DNA from: Drechslerella dactyloides
Lineage: Eukaryota; Ascomycota; Orbiliomycetes; Orbiliales; Orbiliaceae
Direction: 5' to 3'
Assembly: GCA_020064725.1 (NCBI GenBank)
Contig: JAGTWJ010000008.1
Span: 124,001-188,000, forward strand
Length of the DNA stretch: 64,000 bases
The translations under genes and the position numbers were made by a program. The notes under the pieces were generated by a model. That model was not told where the DNA came from. It was given only the letters and a program-made list of their open reading frames with translations, and made no database searches. Below, one piece after another: positions 22,806 to 34,756 of this stretch. Position 1 is the stretch's first letter. Every line of letters begins with the position of its first letter.

Positions 22806-23861
22806 ATGAAGGCCAACATGATTGAAGTTCTCTTCTCATCGGTATGCAAATACGCGTTTCCCAAGTAATTACAATTGACTGCAGGGTGATATATCTAGAT
22901 ACAACATGCTGACCGCATAATACCAGCTCTTCCTCCTCTCCGCCATTCTCGCCGCCGTAGCGTGGTACCTCACATCCACCTACCAGCTCCCGCTCCCCGT
23001 TCCCGGCCTGCCGGTCATATCTACATTCCTCCCCATCGTCGAATTTATCGTGACCTACTACACGACTCGACGGATTCGCGGCCTTTTCGAGGACCAGACT
23101 GGCCCGACGAACGGCAGAAAGACGATTCTCTACCTGCTAATTCTGATAAATCTCGAGCTGCTCCTCGTGCCCGCCGTGCTGATAACGACCAGCGCGCCAG
23201 CGCTGTTCCCGGCCAATCGCTGCCCGCTGGGGGACGCCTGGCAGCGGTGGTATTCTGCGAAGGACGAAAATGCGATCAAGGGTGTCCAGGACGCGCTGCA
23301 CTGCTGCGGCTTCGTCACGCCGATTGATAGACCGTTCCCGTTCTCTAGAAGTGCGAAAAAGGGGAAGTCCGATGGAGTTCCGTCTGATCTCTGCGCCAGA
23401 CGGCTGGGCGGTGGCGATCCGACGAGGGTAAGCCCGTGTCTGCCGCTGTGGGAAGCGAAGATGCAGAAGACCGTCGGTTTTCTGATAGCTGCCGGAGGTG
23501 TGATAATCGTCGTCAAGGTAGGTCCTTGTAAAGTTAAGCAACGATGGTTTCGTACATCAAAGTTGAGGCTAATGCGATGGGTGTCCGTTAGCTTGCATTC
23601 CTGATGGCTGCACTGGGAAATCCTGCGATGATCGGGCGGTTCTTCCGTCGCCCGCACGCACAGGAGGTTACACAAGTGTACTCAGAGGACAATAGCAATC
23701 GGGTGATAACAGTGGACGACGGTGCAGACGGCTCGGACGAGGAGAACGACCCTCCTTCCGATGACGACTCGGAGCCGGCGTCGGGGCATGGGACCGGAGG
23801 AATGAATGGGAATGGACAGCGAACATATGGCACCGTAGGCGGCACAGAGTGGATCTCTTAG
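22806..23861 (+). CDS. fungal tetraspanin
   Basis: Exons 22806-22841, 22927-23517 and 23592-23861 give 298 residues. Four TM segments are visible: FLLSAILAAVAWYL, a second around LPVISTFLPIVEFIVTYY, ILYLLILINLELLLVPAVLI, and FLIAAGGVIIVVK continuing LAFLMAAL across the last intron. The large loop between TM3 and TM4 carries the tetraspanin hallmark CCG in ALHCCGF plus further cysteines (DLCARR, SPCLPLW). The C-tail is acidic (DDGADGSDEEND) and cytosolic. Fungal tetraspanins (Pls1, Tsp2, Tsp3 types) organise membrane domains, for example at appressoria; which subtype this is cannot be told. The first exon codes only 12 residues (MKANMIEVLFSS). Confidence 0.85.
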
Positions 23862-24038
23862 CTACTTTACTCGGGGCTAGTGGCCTGATTGATTGATATT
23901 GCTCACATTGAGGGAGGCTGTTTGGTGTTCTAAAAAGGTTGTAATTGTATTTAGAAGATAATTTGCTGCCGCATGTTGGTAATGGTAATATTGATATATA
24001 GCGATTCCTTGCGGTGAGACTATAACGCGGTGGTGATA

Positions 24039-24680
24039 TCATGCTGTCGGATTGTTCTCTCTGGCCTCGACTGTATCCCCGCCCGCGACCTTCTTCACCT
24101 CCTCGGTGCTGACGACGACTTCCTCCGCGGCGGTTCCCTCTCCCATCTCTCCTTCGACAACGAAGTATCTCCCCAGCGTATCCTTGGCCTCTCGCAGGGG
24201 ATCCCACTCTTGCTTCCCCATCGGTCCCATCTCGTCGGTCGCCTTGGCCGCCTTCTCAACGTCCTCCAGCGTGATTGGACTCTCCACGCTCTCATCTCGG
24301 ATGGCAACGAGCGGCTCGACGCCCGTGACGTCCACCTCGCGGACCTTGCCGACAAAGTGCAGCTGGTCGGTGAGGTCCTGTATCAATCTGTCCTCCTCCG
24401 CCTTGTCCTTCGGCATCGGAAGCCCGGAGAGACGCAGCAGGTGCTCCAGCTTCCCCGGCGTGATCTTCACATCGTCGTCCGCGTCCGGTGGCGCCGTCGA
24501 CGTGCTCCTCGGGTGGCTCGGCGGCAGCAGCGAGGTTATCGACCAGGTCGGCTTCGCGAGCATTTCGCGGACGGCGGCAAGAGACTCCGGCGATGGCGGC
24601 CGGCGAACGACCCGACGCGGCCTGGCATCCTGCAGGCGGGGCAGCAGCCGCGAGAAGCAGCGGACGGCTGACTGGCGCAT
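24039..24680 (-). CDS. mitochondrial glutamyl-tRNA(Gln) amidotransferase GatC-like subunit (Gta3 type)
   Basis: One exon, 213 residues. The N-terminus is an Arg-rich, acid-free presequence (RQSAVRCFSRLLPRLQDARP), typical of mitochondrial import. The middle carries GatC features: ITPGKLEHLLRLSGLPMP, then LTDQLHFVGKVREVDVTGVE and PLVAIRDES. The GatCAB complex converts Glu-tRNA(Gln) into Gln-tRNA(Gln) for mitochondrial translation; GatC stabilises GatA. Fungal members carry an extra C-terminal part such as the one here (DPLREAKDTLGRYFVVEGE, a motif shared with the yeast GatF/Gtf1 group). The gene is divergent from SEC17 over 243 bp. Confidence 0.85.
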   Translation of the reverse strand: MRQSAVRCFSRLLPRLQDARPRRVVRRPPSPESLAAVREMLAKPTWSITSLLPPSHPRSTSTAPPDADDDVKITPGKLEHLLRLSGLPMPKDKAEEDRLIQDLTDQLHFVGKVREVDVTGVEPLVAIRDESVESPITLEDVEKAAKATDEMGPMGKQEWDPLREAKDTLGRYFVVEGEMGEGTAAEEVVVSTEEVKKVAGGDTVEARENNPTA

Positions 24681-24923
24681 TTGTGGCGTCCGGCGTCGTC
24701 GAGAGAGGTTGGCGGAAGAGAAGAATCTGAATCGGATGTTGCAAAATGCGCGTTGTCCAGCCCGCCAAGAGCGCTAGCTACAGCTCCCCGCCGCCGGCTC
24801 AAACTGCAGCATCAGACTCAGCCCGAACCTCCAGCCTGTACGAATCCGAACTCCGTCGACAGCAACTATCGCCACCATCGTCATCATCGTCATCAGCATC
24901 GCCAGACCCCTCCAGCACCCACC
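24681..24923. promoter_or_regulatory. bidirectional promoter region GatC-like / SEC17
   Basis: Only 243 bp separate the two start codons of divergent genes, so the region must hold both 5' UTRs and a shared promoter. A CAT/CGT-rich leader precedes the SEC17 ATG. Confidence 0.7.
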
Positions 24924-26169
24924 ATGGACGGCCGAAGTCTTCTCCTGAAAGTATGCACCCTCTCAACCCTCCAGGCAGCCTGGAAGCCGCCCGCTGACAG
25001 CCCCACCAGGCGCAGAAAGAGGAAGCCCAAGCCACCAGCTCCAGCCTCTTCGGCCTCTTCGGTAACACCAAACAAGACCGAGTCGAGCAGGCTATCGACA
25101 CATACACCAAGGCTGCGAACGCCTTTCGGACAGATGCACAAGGTTGTCCCCTACTCTCTCCCGCTACCATGGCCGCCTATCTGCTTTATTGCCCTCCCCC
25201 ATGTGCCTCTTCCCAGCTAACCGGTGAGGGTCATGCGTGCTACCCCACCAGCCAAGGAATCCGGCGCCGCCTTCGAGAAGGCCGCTCAGCTCAGTAAATC
25301 CGTGAACGAGCAGAACGATGCTGCCACCTACCTCACCGAAGCTTTCAAAGCGTACAAGAAGGAATTTCCGCTGGATGCCGCGCGCTGCATGGACCAGGCC
25401 ATCGAGCACTACCGGCTCACAAATCTCCGACGGGCGGCGACGAATAAGCAGACCCTCGCCGAGCTGTACGAGAATGATGTCGGAGACAAAGCGCAGGCGA
25501 TTATAGAGTACGAGAAGGCCGGAGAGTGGTTCTCCAACGACAACGCCGAAGCGTATGTTACCCCTCCTCAACCCCTCACTTCGAGGGCAAGGTGAGGCTG
25601 CAGGCACGCTAACTATCAACTACAGTCTGGCCAACAAATGCTTCATCAAGGCGGCCGATCTGCACGCTGAGACGGGACACCCAGAATTGTCTATCCCGAT
25701 ATACGAGAGCATCGCGCGGGGCTCGCTCAACAACAACCTGATGAAATGGAGCGTTAAGGACTATTTGTTCAAGGCTGCGCTGTGTCATTTGGCGACGAAG
25801 GTATCATCTAGTTCCGATCAGCTGAAAAGCGGTAATGTCGGATATCCTGACTAACACACGGCTTCAGGACGTCATTGCGACAAAACGAGCACTGATGCAA
25901 GACTACCCCGCGATGGAATCCGCATTCAACCCCGGCACCATGGAAGCACTATTCCTGGCGGTAAATCTCCCCCACTTGATGATATCATGTACAAACTCAC
26001 TAACTCTACAATCTAGAACCTCCTGGAGTGCGTCGAGAACGCCGACCCGGCGACTTTCTTCCAGAACGTGATGCAATACAAGACACGATACCCGCTGGAC
26101 AATTGGAAGCTCGATGTCCTAGCCAAGACACAAAAGGCCATCGAAGACGCCGCCGAGGACCTGACGTAA
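24924..26169 (+). CDS. SEC17: alpha-SNAP (Sec17)
   Basis: Six exons, 24924-24950, 25010-25142, 25252-25552, 25626-25800, 25868-25960 and 26017-26169, join to 293 residues, the length of yeast Sec17. The start is MDGRSLLLK. The conserved hydrophobic membrane-contact loop is SSSLFGLFG, followed by TPR-like helices (YTKAANAFR, AAFEKAAQLSKSVNEQNDAA, AIEHYRLTNLRRAATNKQ). The C-terminus (NWKLDVLAKTQKAIEDAAED) contains the conserved Leu needed to stimulate NSF/Sec18. It binds SNARE bundles and recruits Sec18 for disassembly at all fusion steps. All splice phases agree. Confidence 0.95.
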
Positions 26170-28186
26170 ATTTACCTTTGCAATATACGGATCGGTCGCT
26201 CTAATAAATTGAAGAAAGAACGAAGGAGAACGCGACGAAAGAAAGACAACGGGGAGAGTAGTTTTGGAGCGGCGGTGTCTTCCCCGGTTTCTGTGCTTGT
26301 TTGGGGTGTTTGTTATTATACTGCCAGCCGGCACGGATGAATGGTAAAATCTTTGCAGCGTGCGTGCGTGCGTGCGTGCGTGCATGCATGCATTAACTAC
26401 TGCTACGGCTACGATACACCTATACACCTTCCTTTTCTCTGTTTGCCGCTGGTATGATCGGGTGTACCGGTTGGGATATTGGCAATGTTGCTTGTGCATG
26501 TCGTTTTGTTACGCCTTTCCTTTTGGTACTGTTGGCACGTACGTGTGTAATGTAGACGATGAAGATCGACGAAGTTGATAATTCGGCTCATGTGGCTGCG
26601 TGCATGGCTTGTCAGCGTAGATGGCGCGCACATGTCCTTCATTTGGTAATATAATACACAATCTTTATCGATAATGGAGCTTTAGCCACTGCTCGAAGCT
26701 AGAGCTGTTCAAGGGGTATATCCGGGGCTAGCATACAGAGCTAGAGGGGGGTTCTGTCTGGAGATAACATCGCGAGACGCTATCGGCATCAGTATTGCAT
26801 TCCAGGGCGCTTGCGAAATCCTCGGCTGGGTGACTGCGAGGAATGAAGATTCATGCACAATGCTTTACCGAGAGGAATGCAGTCGCGTGATATCAGTATG
26901 TCGAAATGTTGGATATAAAAATGCCGCAGACCGAATGCAAGCCGTTATCGAATCTGAATTCCAAAGTTCCGCATCCGTCGACTTGGCGTGCCTGCTGGAT
27001 GGATCCTTGGAGCTCAAGCTTGAGCTATTGGCCAACATGGTTTCATGCCCGCTGGTTTCAATGCAATTCTTGCACATATGTACGATACGGGAGCTATTGG
27101 AGATACATGTGCTGAGTTAACTTATCTATACGATTGATGGCTATGCATATAGCTAGGATGCGGGAAGACATGAAACTATCAGAATGTAGGCTAGGCTGCC
27201 TTCATGTCGATTCGATTTTCCGTGCATCCAACCTCTCAACAGATCCGCGATCCGTTCGACCGGCGACGGTTCGACGTCGAAACAACAATGGTATCAAAAC
27301 CCGAATGGAAAAAACCGTGTGGAATCTACGTATTCCACCAGTCTCGAGGCCAGTACTTGCCTCCTTCGTTGCTGATGTATCACCCAATTATCTCGCCGTT
27401 CCACAAGCCAATCGCTTGATTGTGACACGGTATCCGATTGCCAAAAAGAAGGATAAACTTCTTCGAAAGTAGGTAGATGTCTAAAACGGCCCAACCATCG
27501 ATTCTTGAATTAGAGCCTTGATGCAGCAATGCATCCCTCCTGTGCAGATACATATACAACCCCCATTATACTTTTAGGTAAACCTCATGGATGGACCCAT
27601 CCACGCACGCACACCCGTCTGGTAATACATCCATCCATCCGCCTTGCATATAAAACATTCCACCAAAAACCAGTATAAACGACTGCTAAAGCAAAAGAAA
27701 GCAAGCACTGTATGTAGAAAGCCCGCCGGCTTGGAAACCCAGAGCGAGATGTACACGTATATACCGAAAACACCGCACCGATTCTTTTGACGAGCGTGAA
27801 GCCATGCATGAGAAAGAACGTATAAGAAGAAAAGAAAGGAAAGAATACTATATACTACCTGTACCGCTTGCCCACTGTGCCCGCTGAAAAACACGGGTGG
27901 ATAGCTGAATCGAGCCTGTTGCATCGTCCCTGACGCTGGCTGAAGTATGATACACCCCGCGCATTAACCACCGTAATCATTATCCATCCGTACACGTACA
28001 TCTGCGTACACGCCGCCCGCCGCCCGCCGCCCGACTTGTCTCTCCGACCACACTGGTTTCGAACCGGTGATGTGGCGGTGTAAAGTGTCAAGTAAACCGA
28101 TTGATACATCCGTCATGCGAATCCGTCATAAGTCCGTAATTTTTGAAGAAAACGACAGGATATTATAAGATTATGTCGGCTCGTAA
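26170..28186. other. intergenic between convergent SEC17 and Gag1-like genes
   Basis: No supported gene. The longest ORFs (27134-27472 and 26830-27120 on +, 27574-27924 on -) lack motifs. A GCGT/GCAT microsatellite is at 26358-26393. At 28013-28031 there is a cgcccgccgcccgcc tract. Confidence 0.55.
26358..26393. repeat. GCGT/GCAT microsatellite
   Basis: Uninterrupted gcgt repeats pass into gcat repeats; alternating purine-pyrimidine DNA able to form Z-DNA in principle. Confidence 0.85.
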
Positions 28187-29630
28187 TCACCGTCCGATTC
28201 CGAACACGCGCTTGACCATGCTCTCGCCGACGGCCACGGCTTTCTTCCGCGTGATTGATGGCTCTGGCCTTGTTGGCTTGGGCGGCCACTGGCCGTCCGC
28301 CTTCCAGCCTTCGATAAGCGCATTTGTCTATATTCATGTGTGTTAGAGTGATTGCGCCAGACTGTTGGGTTGTTTGAGTAGGGGCGGGCGTGCTCACCAT
28401 ATGTTGCAGATTTATAGGGATGCTCGGAGTATTGGTCTTGATGATGATACGCTGGTAAAGTTGCGGGTATGCCTCTGGTACAACGGCGTTATAGAAGGGA
28501 TTCTGGCACAGGTGTTAGCGATTGGTGGTCCAGCGGGCATGATACGTGTATGCAGGAGAGGCTGTAGCTGAAGACGGCGAGGAAGAAGCGGAAGAACAGG
28601 AGTGACTAACGTCTTGAAACCGGCTTTTGCCAATCGGCACTCGACCGTGCCGGTCTGCCTGTGTCCATAGATCCCGCCGCTCAACCCAGATTCGCAGCCC
28701 TTCGTTCCACTGCATCTCGTCCTCGAGCTCCTGTTTTCTGCGAGCCTTGCGCTCCTCTCGTGTGGGCTTGGCTGCGCCGATGGCGTCGGGGCCATGGAAG
28801 CGGTAAGCAGACCGCGGCTCGTCGTCCGGATAGACGCTCTTAGCGTTCTTCCCTTGTCGGCCGTCGTCGCTTTCCGATTCGTCGCGCGAGCGGTACTCTC
28901 TGTCGTCCGCATCCGGGTCCGCACCGTCATCGTCGTCGTCATCGCTATCGTCGGACGTTGCACCGGCGGCGGCCGGGTCGGCTGCGTTTGTCCGCCGCCG
29001 CTTGTTCTTGCGCTGTTCTTCGTGCCAATCCCACTGCTTCCCGATGGTTGCCAGTATCGCTTGGGCACTCCGAACGGCGTCCTGCTTCTCAGCCGCGGTC
29101 AGGCGGGCGGGCTCCGACGGTTTGTCTTTGGAGCTGGTCCCCGTCATCTTTTTGGAGGTGCTGTTGCTGCTACCTGCTGCAGCTGCCGGAGGGGCTGTGG
29201 GCGGGGCTGGTTTGGCAGCTGTGGCGTCGGAGTGGTGCGAGGACAGAATGGGTATGATGGAGGTAGTGCCCGGCATGCGCGCGAGCAGCGACGAGAGGGA
29301 GAAGATGCCACCCGCGAACCCGCCGCCGCTGTTGCCGCTGCTGCTGAAGCTGGATCGCGTGGGCGACGGGAAGAAGGATCTGCGGGGCGAGCTGGAGGTT
29401 GGCGAAGCGAGAATGTTATCTCGGGTCTTGGACTTGGCGGGCTTGGAGGTGGATGTGGCGGTCGCGTTGGAAGTTGTCGGAGCGAGAGGCGCAGAGGGCG
29501 GAGAATCGAAGAGGAAGGAAGGAGTGCGACGGTTCTTGGGCTGCGATGATGAAGAGGCCGGTTTGGTGGAGGAGATGTCCCTGGGCGCGGAGGGGGGCGG
29601 GATTTCGGTTGTGGTCGTGGGACGGAGCAT
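28187..29630 (-). CDS. Gag1-like clamp domain (DUF4050) protein
   Basis: Exons 29630-28611, 28502-28398 and 28327-28187 give 421 residues. The first ~300 are disordered (Pro/Ser/Ala-rich, then an acidic run with seven Asp in DDSDDDDDDGADPD). The folded C-terminal part starts at WNEGLRIWVERRDLWT and continues NPFYNAVVPEAYPQLYQRII, then PINLQHMTNALIEGWKADGQ and WPPKPTRPEP. This is the fungal Gag1-like clamp pattern: a Trp-rich motif, an NPFY-type segment and a WK-x-WPPK ending. The domain is named after fission-yeast Gag1; its biochemical activity in filamentous fungi is not established. The short exon 2 (105 nt) and exon 3 restore all conserved blocks, so the model is firm. Confidence 0.82.
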
Positions 29631-31936
29631 CGTGGCGGCGGGAAAACTTTTGGCGGGCGGGTCAAGGTTTCTGTCAAAGGTCGCACAGCGGAAACCGCAG
29701 CCTGTCGACGGACTTTAAAAGTTTCGGCAGGTATTGCAGCCGGCGTCCGCGGTTTCAAATGGATTCCCGGCTGGCTGCAGGCAGGAAGGGGGACAAGATG
29801 CTCGATGGATACTTGCTATCGAGACAGCTGCGGCAAGGGGGATGCAGCCCAGCTGGATTGGATGGATTCGGAGATGGCGATGGCGATGGACTCGGGTCGA
29901 CACCGCCATGCACCAGTCGGCTTTGAACTTCTCGACAAGGTCAAAGACAGAACGAAACAAAAACACACACGCGGGTACAGTCTTCGAAGGAAAGAGCGAT
30001 GCCAGGAGAAGGAAAGCAGGAAAGGGGAAACGGAGCGGAGGCAGCGATGATAATAATATAAAGTCAACTGCAGGCCGCAGTGCTTCAGGAAATGGGTCAG
30101 CGGCTTGTCCCGACAGGCACGCCGTCTCGCGATGCCACTAGCCCAGCTGGCCCGGTGACCTGACCCGACCTGGCTGACCTGATACACCACCGCCGCAATA
30201 CGATACGGTATGTATATCGCGAGTCTCGTCTCGCGAAATGAAGATGGCGGGTTCGGCGGCCGGTGTCAGGAAATGTGGAACATCTCCTCTCCTTGGTTCG
30301 AGTTTTTCCTCTGCATGCAGGCAGCAGCCAATTTATACTTTCGCGGGCCTCCTGCAGCACCGTCGATTCGGATTCCCCGCAGATTGGCTGGCCGGCCGAC
30401 CGGCGGCCCTGGCCAATGATGGAATCGATCGAGCGGGAGTCAAATCCAAATCGAAGATCTCGGTCTTGCAGCCTGTCTTGCCCGCACGCCGCGACCAGGA
30501 CGGCCGTCGTGCTACGTCAAACGACACCGCTCTCGACGGCTGGATACACCATCCCAATATCGATATCGGTGTCGCACGTCGACCGACTGGGAGGAGTGTG
30601 GATGTCAACCATGTCAAAGCGCAGTTAGCGCACAAGCCTAGCCTGGCCCCGGCTTGTCTCCTCTATCGCCAATGCATCGATGTCCCCTCCTCATTCGCTT
30701 TGTTTGCTGGGGTGCCGCTACCCGAGAACAGGGGAGCGAAAGCTACTTCGGACGCATGCACATTTTGCATTCCTCCCTCAGACTGGCGCAACAGGACAGG
30801 ACGGCGAGGACTTTTCTCCTCGTTCACCCTCGGCCTCAGCCGTAGCTTGGGCTTGTCGCGGCATTGCATCGGCGGGTCTGCTCGCATCCGGCGTGTCGAA
30901 GGAGCCCACGAATGATTGAATGTCTGATCGTGGATTGCGAGCCCCGCCTCATGCCCCCGTCAAGTGATCTCTCGCGCGGCCCTCCAGCCCCCCAGCGGCC
31001 GATCACGATACACTCGGCGCACTGGAGCATGCAACCCCAGGTTCAGACGAGGCTGCTGGGCGCACTATTGTGTGCTCGCTAGCTAGGCACTCTTGGGCCC
31101 AGAATTCAAGAGCATGCCTGCCTGCCAGCCAACATCACGGTCGTCTCGTTCGACATGAACTCGGTCGACCGGCCTGCCCGCCGTCGACGACGACCTCCTG
31201 CTTTTGGACAAACAAGGCGTGATCAGCCTGGCTCCCTGCGAAGTTCGAACTCGTAAGCTATGATCGGTCGGTCGGTCAGGTCCTGCTACGAGCTCTTTGA
31301 CAGGACGAAAATCAAGCTTGGGAGGCAAGATGCATGCGAGACGCAGAGCAGACCGTTCCCCCGCCGCCCTAGGCATGCAGCCGGTGCAGTCTGCATATGA
31401 GCACTCACCGAATAGCCTGCTTTCCCCGCATCCCAGCCCTCGCCTCGCTTTCCTGCGGTCGAATTCAGCCAAGAGCTGCCAGGTAGGGCCCCAGCTAGTC
31501 CGCGCTGGGATTGGTAGTCGTCCCATCCTCGTATCGCCGTCCCCACTCGGGCACGGCGCCCGGCGACGTGACGTTGGTGGGTGATGGCGTGTTGTCAGCT
31601 GGGAGCGTTGAGTTTATTTGGTCACGACATCGACATTCAGCGGTATCATATATTACAGTACCATATAACTACACAAGTTCCTTCTATAACCGTTGTAAGA
31701 TATAACGTGTATCGCCTTCGCTCCGGGCGGGCTAAATTCACGAACACGCAAACTTATAACACTGCCGCCACACTAAATTATAAATCCAGCTAAACTATCA
31801 CTTTCTAGCTAATACGGGTGCGGAGCGCCACTATCGATATAGCAAGCGGCATTTGCCCCAAACTCTTACAACAACATACACTTCCAATTATATAACGAAA
31901 ACTACTGAACATCCAGTATCAAAGTTATAGAAATGG
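29631..31936. other. intergenic
   Basis: 2.3 kb with no supported gene. The largest ORF (30238-30915, +, 225 codons) overlaps several others in different frames, has no motifs and looks like chance in GC-rich DNA. The first part is the promoter of the Gag1-like gene. The part beyond about 31600 is AT-richer and is the 3' flank of the aspartic protease. Confidence 0.55.
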
Positions 31937-33966
31937 TCACTCGTAGTACCATCCTTCCGAGCCCTGTTCCGCGTACGGCGCCATCCCAATCGACCCATTG
32001 TCCGCCGTATCCCATTTGAAGAACGCCGACTTGAACACAATGGTGCCGTACACGTAGTACGCCATTTCAGGCTTCCGCTCCTGAATCGCGCCGCGACATG
32101 TCGAAGTGCCTGAATGTAAACCCATCCGTCAGCTTGTTCCGAGAATACTCCTATCTGTTAGGTACTATTGCAAATGCTGAATGGTATGCTTACAGGTATT
32201 TTCGCCAGGCCTCGGATGGCACTCCTCGTACGCATCGGCCGCCAGCTGCGCCGTATCAATCGTGATCGGGGAGGAACCCCACGGCAACTGGATCACGGCC
32301 GGGTACTCGGGCTCGATCACGAAGCTGGAGAAGTTGAAGGTGCACGGGTACGTGCAGTTCTGCAGCGTCCCTTCGACGGTTAGACAGCTGCCGGAGAGCG
32401 CATCGTAGATGGCCTTGACCGTGTCTCTATCCATGTGGGTCTCCTTGCTGCCGGTGTCTACATATCAGTTCCAGCGTATGCCCTATATTAGCATTTGACG
32501 GAACTGACAATTGCGTACTGGAGAGACAGCATCTGCCGGAGATATAGCTCACCGAGCAATATAGGTAGCTGGGGGTTTAGATCCCGTTTGACTAGTCTTT
32601 GAGGCTCAGTCATCGTTGCTGTCTCTGTCGATGCCTCGGTCTGCGTCTCGGTCATCACGGTAGTCGACCCTGTCGACGACGTTGTGTCGGTACTTTCCGC
32701 TGTCGTAGACTCCGTTGTATCAATGGTGGTAGAGCTACTAGCGTCCGTTGCTGACGTCTCAGTCGCTTCTGTCGTCGACGCAGTATCTGTCGTTGACGCA
32801 GTTTCTGTCGTCGACGAAGTCTCCGTTGTCGACGCGGTCCCCGTGGTCGAAGCGGTCTCTGTAGTCGAAGCAGTTCCCGTGGTCGAAGTAGTCTCCGTCA
32901 TCGAAGCTGTTTGAGTTGTCGACGCTGTTTCGGTCATCGAGGCAGTCCCCGTCACTGAGGCGGTCCCCGTTACTGGAGCGGCCCCCGTCGCCGTGGCCGC
33001 CCCGCCAGACGCAGCCTCTTGTTTCGCCGCTACCCACGACCCATCCGGCTGCACAAACCACGATCCATTGATGGCCGCGACAGGTACTTCCACGAGATTC
33101 CCTTCGTACAGGTCCGTGGGCTCGTAATCAAATCCCAAGAACATCTGGAACCCAGGTTTGAAGTACGTTATGAAGAAATGCCAGCTCGTGATATCCAGCG
33201 GCGACTCGTCCAGAATACCCGTGTCGTTGGCGCTGCTGTTGCCACTAATGCCGGCGGCATCGGCTTTTGACGCCCGATACTCCTTCTCGTCGAACCCCAG
33301 CGGGAGGACGCCGGAGATCCCGTTACCTGCTTCCCAGGGTGTGACCGTCGCCGGCATGGCCACAACCTGCGAGGACCATGCGGCCACACCAAATATCCCG
33401 GCGCCGCCAACATGTTCAGCGACAACGTTAGTCCCACTCGCCTCCACCCCATCTGGATAGTTGAATGTGAACTTGTCGTTCGTTGGGATGATCGTCGCGG
33501 ATGGACTAGCGGTGTAACATCCGGACCCGGCTCGAAGCGCCGACGTGCACAGGTCCGGCACCAGGTTGCTTATCACCCAGAAGTGAAAGGAGCCGGTGTC
33601 CACACGCAGATACAGCAGGTCCTCGCCGATCATAAGCTCGGCGACAAAGTGCCCGCCGACCGGGTAGACGGGGATGAACCCAGCCTCAACATTCTGCTTT
33701 TGTTCTGCGATAAACTCGTATTGCAGCGTGTCAGAAGATGACTCGTTATTTCGGGTAGCGAATATATTGGTTGCTTCGTCGAGAGCTTCACTGATGCCAT
33801 GATCGTCAACGTGCGTGGGCGCAGGCAGCTGGCTGATGTCTTGAAAGATGGGTTCGACAACTCTGGCAAGCCCGTCTTTGGTCGTCGGGGTAGGGACGCC
33901 AGCGAATCCTTGCGGCAGCGCGAGGGCTCGGTGCAAGAGTAGAGCGAGAATGTAGCGGCCCTGCAT
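31937..33966 (-). CDS. secreted pepsin-like aspartic protease with Thr/Glu repeat insertion
   Basis: Exons 33966-32553, 32457-32194 and 32109-31937 give 616 residues. A signal peptide is visible (YILALLLHRALALPQGFAG). Catalytic Asp123 sits in LRVDTGSFHFWV. The second catalytic Asp472 is rebuilt exactly at the first splice junction in ILLDTGSKET. Normal A1 proteases have the two Asp about 180 residues apart; here they are 349 apart because residues ~321-456 are a repeat of the type TASTTE/TASTTG. Right after it comes RLVKRDL, a Lys-Arg Kex2-type site. The C-terminal lobe contains NCTYPCTFNFSSF, CTSTCRGAIQ and FKSAFFKWDTADNGSIGMAP, the usual pepsin ending. It is likely secreted or wall-bound and O-mannosylated on the repeat (inference). 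Confidence 0.88.
32764..32946 (-). repeat. 18-bp coding tandem repeat (six-residue Thr/Ser/Glu units)
   Basis: Within the aspartic protease, degenerate 18-bp units encode TASTTE, TASTTG, TSSTTE, TASTTD and similar, about ten in a row. The surrounding Thr/Ser-rich linker spans roughly 32599-33006. Confidence 0.85.
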
Positions 33967-34756
33967 CGTTTGTTGTATTTTTGCGGCTTTGTGTTGCGCG
34001 ATGTTACCAGCTAACAGGCGTCGATTTGTGTCACACCAGCTCGAATTCGATTGGAGATGTTGGACGGTGATACTGATTGATTAATTGAGAGGGACGCAGC
34101 TACATTCAATACCGTCAATATTAATAGAGTACTATATTTTTCGATATGTCGGCCATCGCCTGGTCAAATTGCGACAGCCTATATTTGAAGCTCTACGGCG
34201 TTTTAAGCTTCGATCGCCACTACATGCCGACAAAACTCTTCGAGATCTCGATCTCTTGCCGAAAGGATACCGAACTCTACTTTAAACTACTGCTTTCAAC
34301 ATCCAAATGTAACGGCTCTGGCCGTGATCGGAATACTGAGATGCTATATCATCGCGTTCAGAACCAATATGGATTCATAGAGCTGCTTTGGGCGTGAACT
34401 GACGTCTGTGAGCGTATTTATCATCACAGCGGCTATAGTATACAATATGATGTGCATAGATGTATGTAGCTCTATTAAGTGCTTCTACTTCAACTTCTTC
34501 TCTGCAGCTATTGACGTAGACTGGCTCCTGTAGATCTGATATTGAGCGCTGCGGTCCGTTATCCGTCGTGGTGGTAAGCTTCTCTAGATATATTGAAGAT
34601 TTATCCACCAAGAACAGGGTATCGATATTCTGATGAGCTCTAATGCTTGCGTCTTCTGTCCGCACCCGATTGGGCTCTATATCTCACTCTGGACAAGAAA
34701 CGGTTAACCCGCGTCCGTATTGTACAATCCAACATGCATACCCAATCACATAGCCT
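33967..34756. other. intergenic
   Basis: Promoter of the aspartic protease and 3' flank of LYS4; no coding sequence seen. Confidence 0.6.

Noticed and set aside
26830..27472. Two + strand ORFs (96 and 112 codons) downstream of SEC17
   Set aside because: No recognisable motifs, mixed codon usage and no convincing introns joining them.
27574..27924. 116-codon hydrophobic ORF on the minus strand
   Set aside because: TM-like only because of AT-rich, T-rich codons; no conserved motif; lies in the 3' flank of the Gag1-like gene.
28040..28085. ggtttcgaacc resembling a tRNA T-loop
   Set aside because: No acceptor or D/anticodon stems can be paired at the right distances on either strand.
30238..30915. 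225-codon ORF on the + strand between the Gag1-like and aspartic protease genes
   Set aside because: Overlapped by ORFs in other frames, no motifs, random composition in GC-rich DNA; no supporting splice structure.
31226..31262. agttcgaact resembling a tRNA T-arm
   Set aside because: A palindrome without a flanking cloverleaf.
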